Below, one piece after another: positions 36,079 through 46,777 of a stretch of 64,000 nucleotides of DNA. Each line of letters starts with the position of its first letter. Within the stretch, counting starts at the first letter, position 1. The notes beneath the pieces were generated by a model, which made no database searches, had not been told where the DNA came from, and was given only the letters and a program-made list of their open reading frames with translations. The translations under genes and the position numbers were made by a program. Origin of the DNA: Alloyangia pacifica (lineage in GTDB: Bacteria; Pseudomonadota; Alphaproteobacteria; Rhodobacterales; Rhodobacteraceae); NCBI RefSeq assembly GCF_003111685.1, contig NZ_CP022191.1, positions 1-64,000 of the forward strand, in the 5' to 3' direction.

Positions 36079-36717
36079 TTAAATGCGCACGGCGCGCTGC
36101 TTTGCACTTCCCAGATGCGCCGCCAACGCCGCTTCCGCGGAGGCCGCATCTCGGGCGATCAGCGCATCGATAAGGGCAAGGTGTTCGTCCATGACGGAAA
36201 CCACGAGCTCTGGCAGCATCCGCGTGTCTTCGTTGCGGATCAGCCGGATCTTTATCGAATTGGTGCGGTAGATCGCCGAGATGATGTCATTGCCGAGCGC
36301 GTCGATCATCCGGTCGTGCATGTCCCAGTCCATCTGCTGCGCGGCGGCCAGAAGCTGCGGATTCACCCCCTGCAACGCCGCCTCGCGTATGTCGAGATGG
36401 CGGCGCTGCAAATCTTGAAGTTCGTCGTCTGTCGCGACTGCTGCGAAGTTGCGCACCGCCTCACGCTCAAGCACCGCGCGCAACTGGAACGCGTTGCGGA
36501 TCAGGCCAACGTCCACCTGAACGATCTGCAATCCGCGGTTCGGCACAGTGCGGATCAGGCCATCGGCCTCGAGCCGTGGGATCATCTCGCGGATCGCACC
36601 GAGTGGCATACCAGTGATCTTCACCAGCTCGCGCTGCGACACGAACTGCCCCATCGAGATTTGACGGGACAGAAGCTGTTCGGTGAATGTCTCGTAGGCC
36701 TGGTCGCGCAGCGTCAT
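36079..36717 (-). CDS. GntR-family regulator, FadR/FCD type
   Basis: A 212-residue regulator. The N-terminal winged helix is LLSRQISMGQFVSQRELVKI then MPLGAIREMIPRLEADGLI. The C-terminal FCD helical domain carries the metal/ligand histidine pattern WDMHDRMIDALG and VMDEHLALIDALI. Start ATG 36717 follows GGAGAAAGAG and lies 11 bp after the stop of the DHDPS-family gene, so both are one transcript. FCD regulators usually sense sugar acids or carboxylates and likely control the adjacent lyase, FAD dehydrogenase and TRAP genes. Confidence 0.88.
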   Translation of the reverse strand: MTLRDQAYETFTEQLLSRQISMGQFVSQRELVKITGMPLGAIREMIPRLEADGLIRTVPNRGLQIVQVDVGLIRNAFQLRAVLEREAVRNFAAVATDDELQDLQRRHLDIREAALQGVNPQLLAAAQQMDWDMHDRMIDALGNDIISAIYRTNSIKIRLIRNEDTRMLPELVVSVMDEHLALIDALIARDAASAEAALAAHLGSAKQRAVRI

Positions 36718-36728
36718 CTCTTTCTCCG

Positions 36729-37655
36729 TCAGGGAGCCTGTATGGCAGCGAGTTCTTCCACGCGGGGGGCCAGTGCGGCAATCACTGACGCGTCGGCAGG
36801 CTGCAGGGGCGCGCGGGTGCGTTGCCATCCGTCCTCGTCGCGGGCAGCGCCGACGAGCGCCTTGACCAGCGGCGTCACCGGGACCTGCACAATCTCGTCC
36901 ACGAGGGAATCCAGTGCGGGCTGTGGCTCGCCCGCGTGCACGAGGCGCCGCATCATCCCGGGGAGCAAGTTGGCCATGCCGCTGATCGCACCGGCGCCGC
37001 CGAGCGGGGCCGCGCGGGCGAGCAGGCGCTCATCACCAATTAGTATCGCCAGATCGTCCATCGGCAAGAGCGCGGTCGCGTGATCCCAACGGCCCGCGCT
37101 ATCCTTGACGCCGTAGATCGCCGCGCCGCATGCATCCTTCAGGCGGCGCACCAGCGGCGCGTCGAAGCTCACGCCGGTGACCTGCGGGATATGGTAGAGG
37201 ATGATCTCGGGGCTGGCGTCGCCAAGGCGCGCGACAAATTCCGTCACCCAGGTGAAGAGCGCATCGTCGGTGATGCCCTTGAAATAGAACGGCGGCGCCA
37301 GCAGCAAGCGCGAAGCCCCGCCACTCAAAGCGGCGCGGGCCTGCGTCTCTGCGGTCTCGGGATCACAGGCTGCGATGCCGACCGTGATCCTGTCGGCGGG
37401 CACGCCCGCGTCTTTCACAGCGTCCAGCATCGCCGCGCGCTCGCTCATGCCAAGCGAGGCGCCTTCGCCCGTGGTGCCATAGAGCGTAATCCCGTCCACC
37501 CCCTGCCCCACGACATCGGCGGCGTGCGCCGCCAGCCGCGCAAGATCCACCGATCCGCTTTCGGTGAACGGCGTCACCATGGCCACGGAGACCCCGAAAA
37601 GATGGGCACGGGGCGCGCTTTTCGCGCTCTGGTCAAGGGTCAAAGGGGCGGACAT
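36729..37655 (-). CDS. Dihydrodipicolinate synthase/NAL-family lyase
   Basis: Class-I aldolase-fold enzyme of 308 residues from ATG 37655 (GGAG upstream). GVSVAMVTPFTESGSVD at the start, the GTTGEGASLG substrate loop, the tyrosine in IILYHIPQVTGV and the Schiff-base lysine in IYGVKDSAGRWD are all present. Catabolic relatives cleave or dehydrate 2-keto-3-deoxy sugar acids (KDG aldolase, 2-keto-3-deoxy-arabonate dehydratase). With the GntR regulator and the fucose-type genes nearby, a 2-keto-3-deoxyaldonate substrate is the best guess; a DapA role is unlikely. Confidence 0.86.
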   Translation of the reverse strand: MSAPLTLDQSAKSAPRAHLFGVSVAMVTPFTESGSVDLARLAAHAADVVGQGVDGITLYGTTGEGASLGMSERAAMLDAVKDAGVPADRITVGIAACDPETAETQARAALSGGASRLLLAPPFYFKGITDDALFTWVTEFVARLGDASPEIILYHIPQVTGVSFDAPLVRRLKDACGAAIYGVKDSAGRWDHATALLPMDDLAILIGDERLLARAAPLGGAGAISGMANLLPGMMRRLVHAGEPQPALDSLVDEIVQVPVTPLVKALVGAARDEDGWQRTRAPLQPADASVIAALAPRVEELAAIQAP

Positions 37656-37697
37656 GTGTTTCTCCGAGGCTGAATGCATGACTGACATGTTGCTGGG

Positions 37698-37725
37698 TTG
37701 ACAGTGATATTGCAAGCTGTAAATT
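37698..37725 (+). promoter_or_regulatory. Putative sigma-70 promoter for the GlcD/TRAP operon
   Basis: TTGACA (37698-37703), a 16-bp spacer and TAAATT (37720-37725) form a good housekeeping promoter 38 bp before the start of the FAD dehydrogenase, in the divergent gap with the DHDPS-family gene. Confidence 0.55.
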
Positions 37726-37762
37726 TCGAAGCAGTTGGTACCCTAGAGGAGGAGTGCGCTGC

Positions 37763-39181
37763 ATGGACGGAGGAGTCCCCAATCCTGCATGCCAGCCGGA
37801 GGCCTTGGCCGCGATGCTGTCCGGACTGCCCGAGATCGCGCGCGCTACGCTTATCGATCCGGTGCCGCCGCGCAACTGGAACGACTGGTCAGCGCTCGCG
37901 CCGGAAGCGCCTTCCGCGCTGTTCTGCCCACGCTCTGCCGAACAGGTCTCGGCGATCCTCGCCGCCGCCAATGCGGCACGCGTGCCGGTGGTGCCGCAAG
38001 GCGGTCTGACCGGCCTCTGCGGCGGAGCGCGCCCGATCGCAGGCGGCATTGCGCTGTCGCTCGAGAAAATGGTCGGAATCGAGGAAATCGATGAGGCATC
38101 GGCCACGATGACGGTGCTCGCCGGAACACCGCTTGAGACCATCCAGAAGGCCGCCGCCGAGCGCGGGCTGTTCTTCTCGCTGGACCTCGGCGCGCGCGGT
38201 TCCTGCGCCATCGGCGGCAATGCCGGGACCAATGCAGGCGGCAATCGGGTGATCCGCTACGGCATGACGCGCGACCTCGTGCTCGGTGCCGAGGTGGTGC
38301 TGCCCGATGGCACCATCGTCAACGCGCTCTCCAAGCTCATCAAGAACAACACCGGCTACGACGTGCGGCAGCTGTTCATTGGCTCGGAGGGCACGCTTGG
38401 GGTGATCACCCGCTTGGTCCTTCGCCTGCACCCTGCCCCCGGCTGCACCCATGCGGCCATCTGCGGCCTGTCGGATTATGGCAAGGTGGTCGATCTGCTG
38501 CGCGGCGCGCGGCGCAAGCTGGGACCGACGCTTTCCGCATTCGAGGCGATGTGGCCAGACTACTGGCAGGTGGCCTGCGCTGTGCCGGGGGTGCGCGATC
38601 CTCTCGAAGGGACGCACGCCCATACCGTGCTGATCGAGGCCCAGGGCACCGACGAAGAGATCGACGGGCCGCGCTTCATGGCCTTTCTTGAGGCGATGTT
38701 CGAGGAAGGGGTGATCGACGACGCAGCGATCTCGCAGAGTCTCTCGGACGTGCAGTCCTTCTGGGGGGTGCGCGATGCCTGCGCCGAGTTCAAGACCACG
38801 CTGGGGCCGCATCATGCGTATGACGTCGGCCTGCCTACCGGACAGATGGACGCCTTTGCCGATGCCTGCCGCGACGCCGTGGCCGCGGCGGTGCCCGGAG
38901 GTCGGTCGGTCTATTACGGCCATATCGGCGACGGCAACCTGCACCTGCTGGCTTGGGTGCCGGGGGCAGAACCGCAGCCGGGCGAGGCGCTCGATGAGGC
39001 GGTCTATGCCACGGTGCTCGCTTTCGGCGGCTCGGTTTCCGCCGAGCACGGCATCGGCACGACCAAGAAGAAATATCTCGAATTCTCCCGCACTCCGGAG
39101 GAACTGGAGGTGATGCGCCGGGTCAAACACGCACTTGATCCCAACGGCATCCTCAACCCCGGCAAGGTGATCGACGCATGA
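37763..39181 (+). CDS. FAD-linked D-2-hydroxyacid dehydrogenase, GlcD/D-lactate dehydrogenase-like
   Basis: A 472-residue flavoprotein of the VAO/PCMH fold. The FAD-binding segment VPVVPQGGLTGLCGGARPIA and LDLGARGSCAIGGNAGTNAG lie in the N-terminal half. YYGHIGDGNLHLLAWVPG and SVSAEHGIGTTKKKYLE mark the C-terminal half of GlcD, D-lactate and D-2-hydroxyglutarate dehydrogenases. AGGAGG stands 10 bases before ATG 37763. It feeds electrons from a D-2-hydroxyacid into the respiratory chain. A 4-bp overlap couples it to the TRAP genes, which probably import the same acid. Confidence 0.87.
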   Translation: MDGGVPNPACQPEALAAMLSGLPEIARATLIDPVPPRNWNDWSALAPEAPSALFCPRSAEQVSAILAAANAARVPVVPQGGLTGLCGGARPIAGGIALSLEKMVGIEEIDEASATMTVLAGTPLETIQKAAAERGLFFSLDLGARGSCAIGGNAGTNAGGNRVIRYGMTRDLVLGAEVVLPDGTIVNALSKLIKNNTGYDVRQLFIGSEGTLGVITRLVLRLHPAPGCTHAAICGLSDYGKVVDLLRGARRKLGPTLSAFEAMWPDYWQVACAVPGVRDPLEGTHAHTVLIEAQGTDEEIDGPRFMAFLEAMFEEGVIDDAAISQSLSDVQSFWGVRDACAEFKTTLGPHHAYDVGLPTGQMDAFADACRDAVAAAVPGGRSVYYGHIGDGNLHLLAWVPGAEPQPGEALDEAVYATVLAFGGSVSAEHGIGTTKKKYLEFSRTPEELEVMRRVKHALDPNGILNPGKVIDA

Positions 39182-39702
39182 GACTGCTCCGCGCACTAGA
39201 GGCGCATTTCGAGCGCGCCATCCTTGCCATCATCCTTTTCGCGCTGGTCGCGATCCTCGCCGCGCAGGTGGTGTTTCGCTACATCGTTGGCTCGCCGCTG
39301 GTGTGGTCCGAGGAACTGGCCCGCTACCTTCTGGTCTGGTGCACTTTCATCGGCGTGAGCCTCGCGGTGCGCGAGGGACGCAATATCTCGGTCGATCTGC
39401 TGCCGGTGCTCTGCGGCACGCGCTGGCTGCGCGCCTTCGCGGTGCTGGCGCTGCTCGGCTCCGGGCTCTTCTTCGCGCTGATGGTCTGGTACTCGGTGCC
39501 CCTCACCCAGCGGGTCGCGAAGATCGGACAGGCCTCGCCGGGGCTGGGGATACAGATGTGGCTGGTCTACCTCGCGGTGCCGGTCGGCATGGGCATGGCC
39601 TTGCTGCGCGCCCTTCAGGCGCTCTGGCTGCTGGTCCGCGACGGGGCCGTTCCGGGCCTTGACCTGACGGACGAGCACGCCGTCATCCACGAAGACGTGT
39701 AG
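39178..39702 (+). CDS. TRAP transporter small membrane subunit (DctQ)
   Basis: A 174-residue protein with four hydrophobic helices, starting with AILAIILFALVAILAAQVVF. VWSEELARYLLVWCTFIG is the conserved DctQ signature, followed by SLAVREGRNISVDLLP. It pairs with the DctM-type gene 9 bp downstream. Confidence 0.9.
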   Translation: MRLLRALEAHFERAILAIILFALVAILAAQVVFRYIVGSPLVWSEELARYLLVWCTFIGVSLAVREGRNISVDLLPVLCGTRWLRAFAVLALLGSGLFFALMVWYSVPLTQRVAKIGQASPGLGIQMWLVYLAVPVGMGMALLRALQALWLLVRDGAVPGLDLTDEHAVIHEDV

Positions 39703-39711
39703 GGGGCCCTG

Positions 39712-40989
39712 ATGCTTGCCGTTTATTCTCTTGGCTTCTTTATCGTCGTCTTGCTGCTGAGCATTCCGGTTGCCTTCGCGCTCGGATACGCGGCGCTGCT
39801 GCCCGGCTGGCTTGGCGCTCCGACCAACCCGGGGCAAGTGGTACGCTCGGTGGTCACTGCGCTCGACAGCTTCCCGCTGTTGGCAGTCCCGCTGTTCATC
39901 TTGGCGGGCGAGATCATGACGCAGGGCGGGCTGGCCCGCCGCCTGTTCAGCTTTGCGGACGCGGTCTTTGGCCGGTTCCGCGGCGGTTTGGCGATGTCTA
40001 CCGTGGCGGCCTGCATGCTGTTCGGAGCGATCTCCGGCAGCTCGCCCGCGACGGTGGCGGCGATCGGCTCCATGGCGGTGCCCTTGCTGGTGGCGCGCGG
40101 CTACGACCTTCGCTTCGCGACCGCATTGGTCACCGCGGCGGGCACGCTCGGCGTCATCGTCCCGCCCTCGATCCCGATGATCATCTACGGCATGTCCGCG
40201 CAAGTCTCGGTCTCGGCGCTGTTCATTGGCGGCATTGGACCGGCCCTTGTGATTGGCGCGCTGCTGATGCTCTACGCCCATTTCTACGGGCGCAAGCACG
40301 CCGCGCGGATCACCTCTGACGCCGGAACGGTGAGCGCTGCGAAAGCCTTCCGCCAAAGCTTTTGGGCCCTCGTCGCGCCTGTCTTCGTGCTGGGCGGCAT
40401 CTATGCAGGGGCGTTCACCCCGACCGAGGCAGCGGCCATCGCCTGCGTCTACGGCGGCTTTGTCGCCATGGTGATCTTCCGCGAGCTTTCGCCGTCCGAT
40501 CTGGGGCGCGTGCTGGTCAACACAGGGCTGACCATCGCACCGATCCTGATCATCGCCGGAACCGGGGCGGCGCTTGGCCGGGTGCTGACACTGCTGCAGG
40601 TGCCTGCCGCCATCGGCGAGTTCATCGGCGGCGCGATTGACGAGCGGATCATCCTGCTGCTGCTCATCAACGTGATCCTGCTGGGCGTTGGCATGGTCAT
40701 GGAAACGCTCTCGGCAATCATCGTATTGACCCCGATCCTGCTGCCCGTGCTCGCCCCTTACGGCGTCGATCCGGTGCATTTCGGACTGATCATGGTGGTC
40801 AATCTTGCGATCGGCTTTGCGACGCCGCCGGTGGGGGTGAACATCTATGTCGCGAGCGGCATCACCAAGCTTTCGGTGATCCAGATCTGCCGCGGCCTCG
40901 TGATCCCCATCGCCTTGCTTATCATCGGCCTTCTGGTCGTCACCTATTGGCCGGGGCTGACGCTCTGGCTGCCAAGTCTCGCCGGTTGA
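39712..40989 (+). CDS. TRAP transporter large permease (DctM)
   Basis: A 425-residue, highly hydrophobic transport subunit. LAVPLFILAGEIMTQGGLAR, ISGSSPATVAAIGSMAVPLL and TLGVIVPPSIPMIIYG are hallmarks of DctM/SiaM. Family members couple substrate uptake to sodium entry and work with the binding protein encoded next. Confidence 0.92.
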   Translation: MLAVYSLGFFIVVLLLSIPVAFALGYAALLPGWLGAPTNPGQVVRSVVTALDSFPLLAVPLFILAGEIMTQGGLARRLFSFADAVFGRFRGGLAMSTVAACMLFGAISGSSPATVAAIGSMAVPLLVARGYDLRFATALVTAAGTLGVIVPPSIPMIIYGMSAQVSVSALFIGGIGPALVIGALLMLYAHFYGRKHAARITSDAGTVSAAKAFRQSFWALVAPVFVLGGIYAGAFTPTEAAAIACVYGGFVAMVIFRELSPSDLGRVLVNTGLTIAPILIIAGTGAALGRVLTLLQVPAAIGEFIGGAIDERIILLLLINVILLGVGMVMETLSAIIVLTPILLPVLAPYGVDPVHFGLIMVVNLAIGFATPPVGVNIYVASGITKLSVIQICRGLVIPIALLIIGLLVVTYWPGLTLWLPSLAG

Positions 40990-41027
40990 CGACCGCCGAG
41001 CGCAACACCCACAGGGAGGACACCACC

Positions 41028-42032
41028 ATGAACTTGAAGACGCTTTCGGTTTCAGCACTGCTCGCGCTTGGCGCAGCGATGCCCGCCGCCGCCGCCGATT
41101 ATACGATGATCCTCGCGCATACGCTCAACGACAAGTCGCACCCGCTCTACCAGGCGTTCGACAAGATCGAAAAGGACATCGAGGAAAAGTCCGAAGGCCG
41201 TATCGACGTGCAGCAGCAGGGCGGCGGCGCCCTGGGCGGCGACCGCGAACTCATGGAATCGCTGATGCTCGGCGACGTGCAGTTCGTGCCCACCTCGACC
41301 TCGGGCGCGGTGCAGTTTGTGCCGGAATTCGCGGCATTTGAAATTCCCTACGTGTTCCCGACCGACACCATGCGCCTGCGCAAGATCCTCAACGACAGCG
41401 AGTTCTCGGCCTTCCTCGACGGAAAGCTGGCAGAGAAAGGCATCAAGTTCGGTCTGTTCCACAACGCTGGCTTCCGGCAGCTCACCACCTCCAAAGTAGC
41501 CGTGCATACGCCCGAGGACATCAAGTCGAACAACCTGCGTATCCGCGTACCCGAAAACCCCTATTCGGTCGCGACTTGGGAAGCTATTGGCGCCGCCCCG
41601 ACCCCGATCGCGTTCCCCGAGCTTTACGGCGCGCTGCAGCAGAACGTGGTGGACGGTCAGGAAAACCCTTTCGGGCACATCCTCTCGCAGCGGTTCTACG
41701 AGGTGCAGAAGTACCTGACCACAACCAGCCACATCCTGCTGGCCAACGTGAACCTCATCAACAAGGAGTGGTATGACAGCCTGCCCGAGGACTTGCAGCA
41801 GGTGGTCGACGAGGTGCTTGTGGACGCTGCCAATTTTGAGTGGGACGTGCAGGACGAAATGCTGAGCGAGCAGCGGGCGCAGATCGCCGAGCATATGGAG
41901 ATCATCGACCTCAGCGAAGACGAACTGCAGCAGTTCCGCGATGCGACCGCGCCCCTGCAGGACATGGTGCGTGAGAATATCGGCGACGAGGCCGTGGACT
42001 CGCTGCTGAGCGCGATCAACGCCAACAGCTGA
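41028..42032 (+). CDS. TRAP transporter substrate-binding protein (DctP)
   Basis: A 334-residue periplasmic protein with a signal peptide ending in AAAA-DYTM. The carboxylate-binding arginine is in IKSNNLRIRVPENP, and GALQQNVVDGQENPFGHIL is the conserved DctP segment. AGGGAGGA lies 8 bases before ATG 41028. The gene follows the membrane subunits, as is common in alphaproteobacteria. The substrate is probably a sugar acid or hydroxy acid, consistent with the linked GlcD-type enzyme. Confidence 0.92.
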   Translation: MNLKTLSVSALLALGAAMPAAAADYTMILAHTLNDKSHPLYQAFDKIEKDIEEKSEGRIDVQQQGGGALGGDRELMESLMLGDVQFVPTSTSGAVQFVPEFAAFEIPYVFPTDTMRLRKILNDSEFSAFLDGKLAEKGIKFGLFHNAGFRQLTTSKVAVHTPEDIKSNNLRIRVPENPYSVATWEAIGAAPTPIAFPELYGALQQNVVDGQENPFGHILSQRFYEVQKYLTTTSHILLANVNLINKEWYDSLPEDLQQVVDEVLVDAANFEWDVQDEMLSEQRAQIAEHMEIIDLSEDELQQFRDATAPLQDMVRENIGDEAVDSLLSAINANS

Positions 42033-42237
42033 TGCGATACAGGCGCGGGGCGGCAGTTCGCCTGCCCCGTGCCATCGCCGATACGAGCTTGCTCACTGGG
42101 ATGTTGAGCGGAGTGGAACCGGCAACCAGCGTCACTTCGCTGCGACGCTCTCCGCTGCTGATCGGGGTCGCGGTAGTGGTTCTCGCCCCCTACTGCGCAC
42201 ACTGGCCCAGACGCAAAATTCCTGAAGGGATCCCTGT

Positions 42238-43275
42238 ATGACCATCACCGCATCCACGCCCCGGCCGGTCGGCGATACCGGGCTGACCCTGACCGCCCTT
42301 GGCATCGGCTCGGCACCGCTTGGCGGCCTCTATGCCGATGTTTCGCGAGACCAGGCGCTGGCCACGCTTGAATGCGCTTGGAACCTTGGCATCCGCTATT
42401 TCGACACCGCACCGATGTATGGGCTCACCCGCGCGGAGCATCTCGTCGGGCACGTTCTGCGCGAGAAGGACGACAGCTACGCGCTCTCGACCAAGGTGGG
42501 CCGGCTGATGACCACTGAGCGGCACGGTCGGCCACTCCCCCCCGAACCGCCGAAGAACCCACTCGATCCGGGCTTCGTCAACGCCCTGCCCTTCCGCGAG
42601 GTCTTCGACTATTCGTATGACGCCATCATGCGAAGCTATGACGACAGCCAGCAACGCCTCGGCCTGCGCCGGATCGACCTGCTCTATGTCCACGACATCG
42701 GCCCGGTCACCCACGGCGAGGCGAACGCCCATCATTGGAACGCCCTGACCAAGAGCGGCGGCTTCCGCGCCCTTCAAGAGCTGAAATCTGCTGGCGACAT
42801 CAAGGGCTTCGGGCTTGGCGTCAACGAATGGGAGGTGATCCGCGACGCGCTGGAGGAAACCGACCTCGATTGCTGCATGCTGGCTGGGCGCTATTCGCTT
42901 CTTGACCGCGATGCCGAAGACAGCTTCCTGCCGATCGCGCAAAAGCGTGGTGTCGCGCTGGCGCTTGGCGGGGTCTATAATTCCGGCATTCTCGCTGCAC
43001 CCAAGGGCGGGCGGCGCAAGTTCAACTATGCCGACGCACCTGCCGAGATCATCGCCCGCGTCGAGGCGCTTCGCGAGGTCTGCGACGGCTACGGCGCGCC
43101 ATTGGCCGCCGCAGCGATCCGCTTCCCCATCCGGCACCCTGCTGTCACCTCCGTGGTGATCGGCGCCAAGACCCCCGAGCAGCTTCAACAGAATGTCGAG
43201 TGGTTCGGTACCGAATTGCCGGACGGCCTCTGGTCCGATCTCGAAGCCGCGCTTCTCGCGACCAAAGGCCACTAA
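42238..43275 (+). CDS. Aldo/keto reductase, L-fucose/D-threo-aldose dehydrogenase-like
   Basis: A 345-residue TIM-barrel oxidoreductase. Catalytic Asp and Tyr are in IRYFDTAPMYGLTRAEHLVG, Lys in STKVGRLM and His in LLYVHDIG. The long ARYSLLDRDAEDSFLP and VYNSGILA segments are typical of the L-fucose/D-threo-aldose 1-dehydrogenase and pyridoxal 4-dehydrogenase group. With a FucU mutarotase and a lactonase gene directly downstream, oxidation of a 6-deoxyhexose or pentose to its lactone is likely. Confidence 0.85.
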   Translation: MTITASTPRPVGDTGLTLTALGIGSAPLGGLYADVSRDQALATLECAWNLGIRYFDTAPMYGLTRAEHLVGHVLREKDDSYALSTKVGRLMTTERHGRPLPPEPPKNPLDPGFVNALPFREVFDYSYDAIMRSYDDSQQRLGLRRIDLLYVHDIGPVTHGEANAHHWNALTKSGGFRALQELKSAGDIKGFGLGVNEWEVIRDALEETDLDCCMLAGRYSLLDRDAEDSFLPIAQKRGVALALGGVYNSGILAAPKGGRRKFNYADAPAEIIARVEALREVCDGYGAPLAAAAIRFPIRHPAVTSVVIGAKTPEQLQQNVEWFGTELPDGLWSDLEAALLATKGH

Positions 43276-43290
43276 CAAAGGGCTTCGACA

Positions 43291-43713
43291 ATGCTCAAAC
43301 GTATCGACCCGCTGCTCACCGGGGACCTTCTCGCCATCCTGCGCGACATGGGGCACGGCGACGAAATCGTCCTGACCGACGCCAACTTTCCGGCGGCCGC
43401 CTTGGCCCGGCGCCTGATCCGCCTGCCGGGCATCGGTGTTGACCGCGTCGCCGAAGCAATTCTTTCGGTCATGCCCCTCGACGATTTCGTCGTTGCCCCT
43501 GCCGCCGCCATGTCTTCTCCCGACGGTCGCCCGCCGATCTACGATGACTTTGATCGCATCCTTTCCGATGCGGCAGGCGCGCCGGTCACGATGGAGGAGA
43601 TTGACCGCTTTGCTTTCTACGACCGCGCAAAGACCGCCTATGCCATCGTGGCGACGGGCGAACGGCGGCTCTACGCCAACCTCATTCTCAAGAAAGGAGT
43701 CCTGCGGGCTTGA
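43291..43713 (+). CDS. RbsD/FucU-family sugar mutarotase
   Basis: A 140-residue protein starting MLKRIDPLLTGDLLAILRDM, with GHGDEIVLTDANFPA (catalytic His/Asp region) and a C-terminal GERRLYANLILKKG. This is the FucU/RbsD fold that interconverts alpha and beta anomers of fucose or ribose. Its size and end favour FucU. Its stop overlaps a TTG codon that begins the lactonase frame. Confidence 0.88.
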   Translation: MLKRIDPLLTGDLLAILRDMGHGDEIVLTDANFPAAALARRLIRLPGIGVDRVAEAILSVMPLDDFVVAPAAAMSSPDGRPPIYDDFDRILSDAAGAPVTMEEIDRFAFYDRAKTAYAIVATGERRLYANLILKKGVLRA

Positions 43714-44543
43714 CGATCGACGCCCATCAGCACTTCTAGCAGATCGATCGCGGAGACTACGCTTGGATGACGCCGGACCTGACCCCGCTCTTGCGTGACT
43801 TCGGGCCCGAAGACCTTGCGCCCCTGATAGCCAAGGCCGGGATCGAACGAACCATTGTCGTGCAGGCAGCGGAGACCGAAGCGGAGACCGATTTCCTGCT
43901 CGAAATCGCCGCCCGGTCCGATTTCGTCGCGGGCGTGGTGGGCTGGCTCGACATGACGTCCCCGGATTTCGCCAGGCGGCTCGAACACTACATGAACCAG
44001 CCGAAGTGGGTGGGGCTCCGGCCGATGCTGCAGGAGCACGATCCCACTCTCATCACCTCGGACGCCTTCCGGGCCGCCCTCTCGGAAGTCGCGCGCCGCA
44101 GCGTGCCTGTCGACATCCTGACCTTCCCCCGGCATCTGCCGGCGCTCTTGCAGGTGCTGCCCGACGTGCCCGGTCTGCGCGGCGTTGTCGACCATATGTC
44201 AAAGCCGGACATGACCACCGGCGAGTTCGGGCAATGGGGGCAGGACATCACCCGCATCGCCGCACACCCGAACCTTTCGTGCAAAATCTCGGGCGTGGTG
44301 ACTGAGGCTGGGGCGGATTGGACCGCAGAACGCATCCGCTCCTTCCTGAGCCACGTGGCACGGGCCTTCGGTCCCAACCGGCTGATTTTCGGAACCGACT
44401 GGCCGGTGTGCACGCTCGCCGCGACCCATTCAGAGGTCACCGAACTGGCCTGCGCGCTGCTATCGGACCTCTATACGTCCGAAGACCTCACCAAGATCTT
44501 CGAAACCAATGCTGCGGAGTTCTACCGGCTGCCTGCACGCTGA
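43710..44543 (+). pseudogene. Amidohydrolase-2 family L-fuconolactonase-like gene with in-frame amber
   Basis: From TTG 43710 (AAAGGAG upstream) the frame reads MTIDAHQHF, then TAG at 43737, then QIDRGDYAWMTPDLTPLLRD. Family members have DAHQHFW here, so the stop replaces the tryptophan (TGG to TAG). The remaining 259 residues from ATG 43767 keep LIFGTDWPVCTLAATHSEV and other conserved parts. Re-initiation at 43767 would lose the HxH metal ligands. The enzyme class hydrolyses sugar lactones. Probably inactive, unless the amber is a sequence error or is read through. Confidence 0.82.
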
Positions 44544-44775
44544 TCTGCTCGATACCACGCTTCAATGCTTGGCTTGGGCACAGCGCCTTGCTCAGGACCT
44601 TATCCCGTGGGGTGAACCTCGATAGAAGGCTGGAGTTTGTCGAGACACTCACACGGCGGGGCGTCTCGTCACGCGATCACGACGCACATTCCACCGGCAG
44701 AGATCCAAACATCAATGCACGAGCAGACGCCGGAAAGGACGTTACCATGCACGGCACGACACGGATCTTCACCCG

Positions 44776-46777
<2,002 letters not shown>

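Noticed and set aside
36729..37655. Biosynthetic DapA (lysine pathway)
   Set aside because: It is co-transcribed with a GntR/FCD regulator and sits next to a catabolic TRAP operon, which favours a sugar-acid lyase of the same fold.
39196..41058. A 620-codon open frame on the - strand
   Set aside because: Antisense to the TRAP genes; low-complexity charged sequence with no family features.
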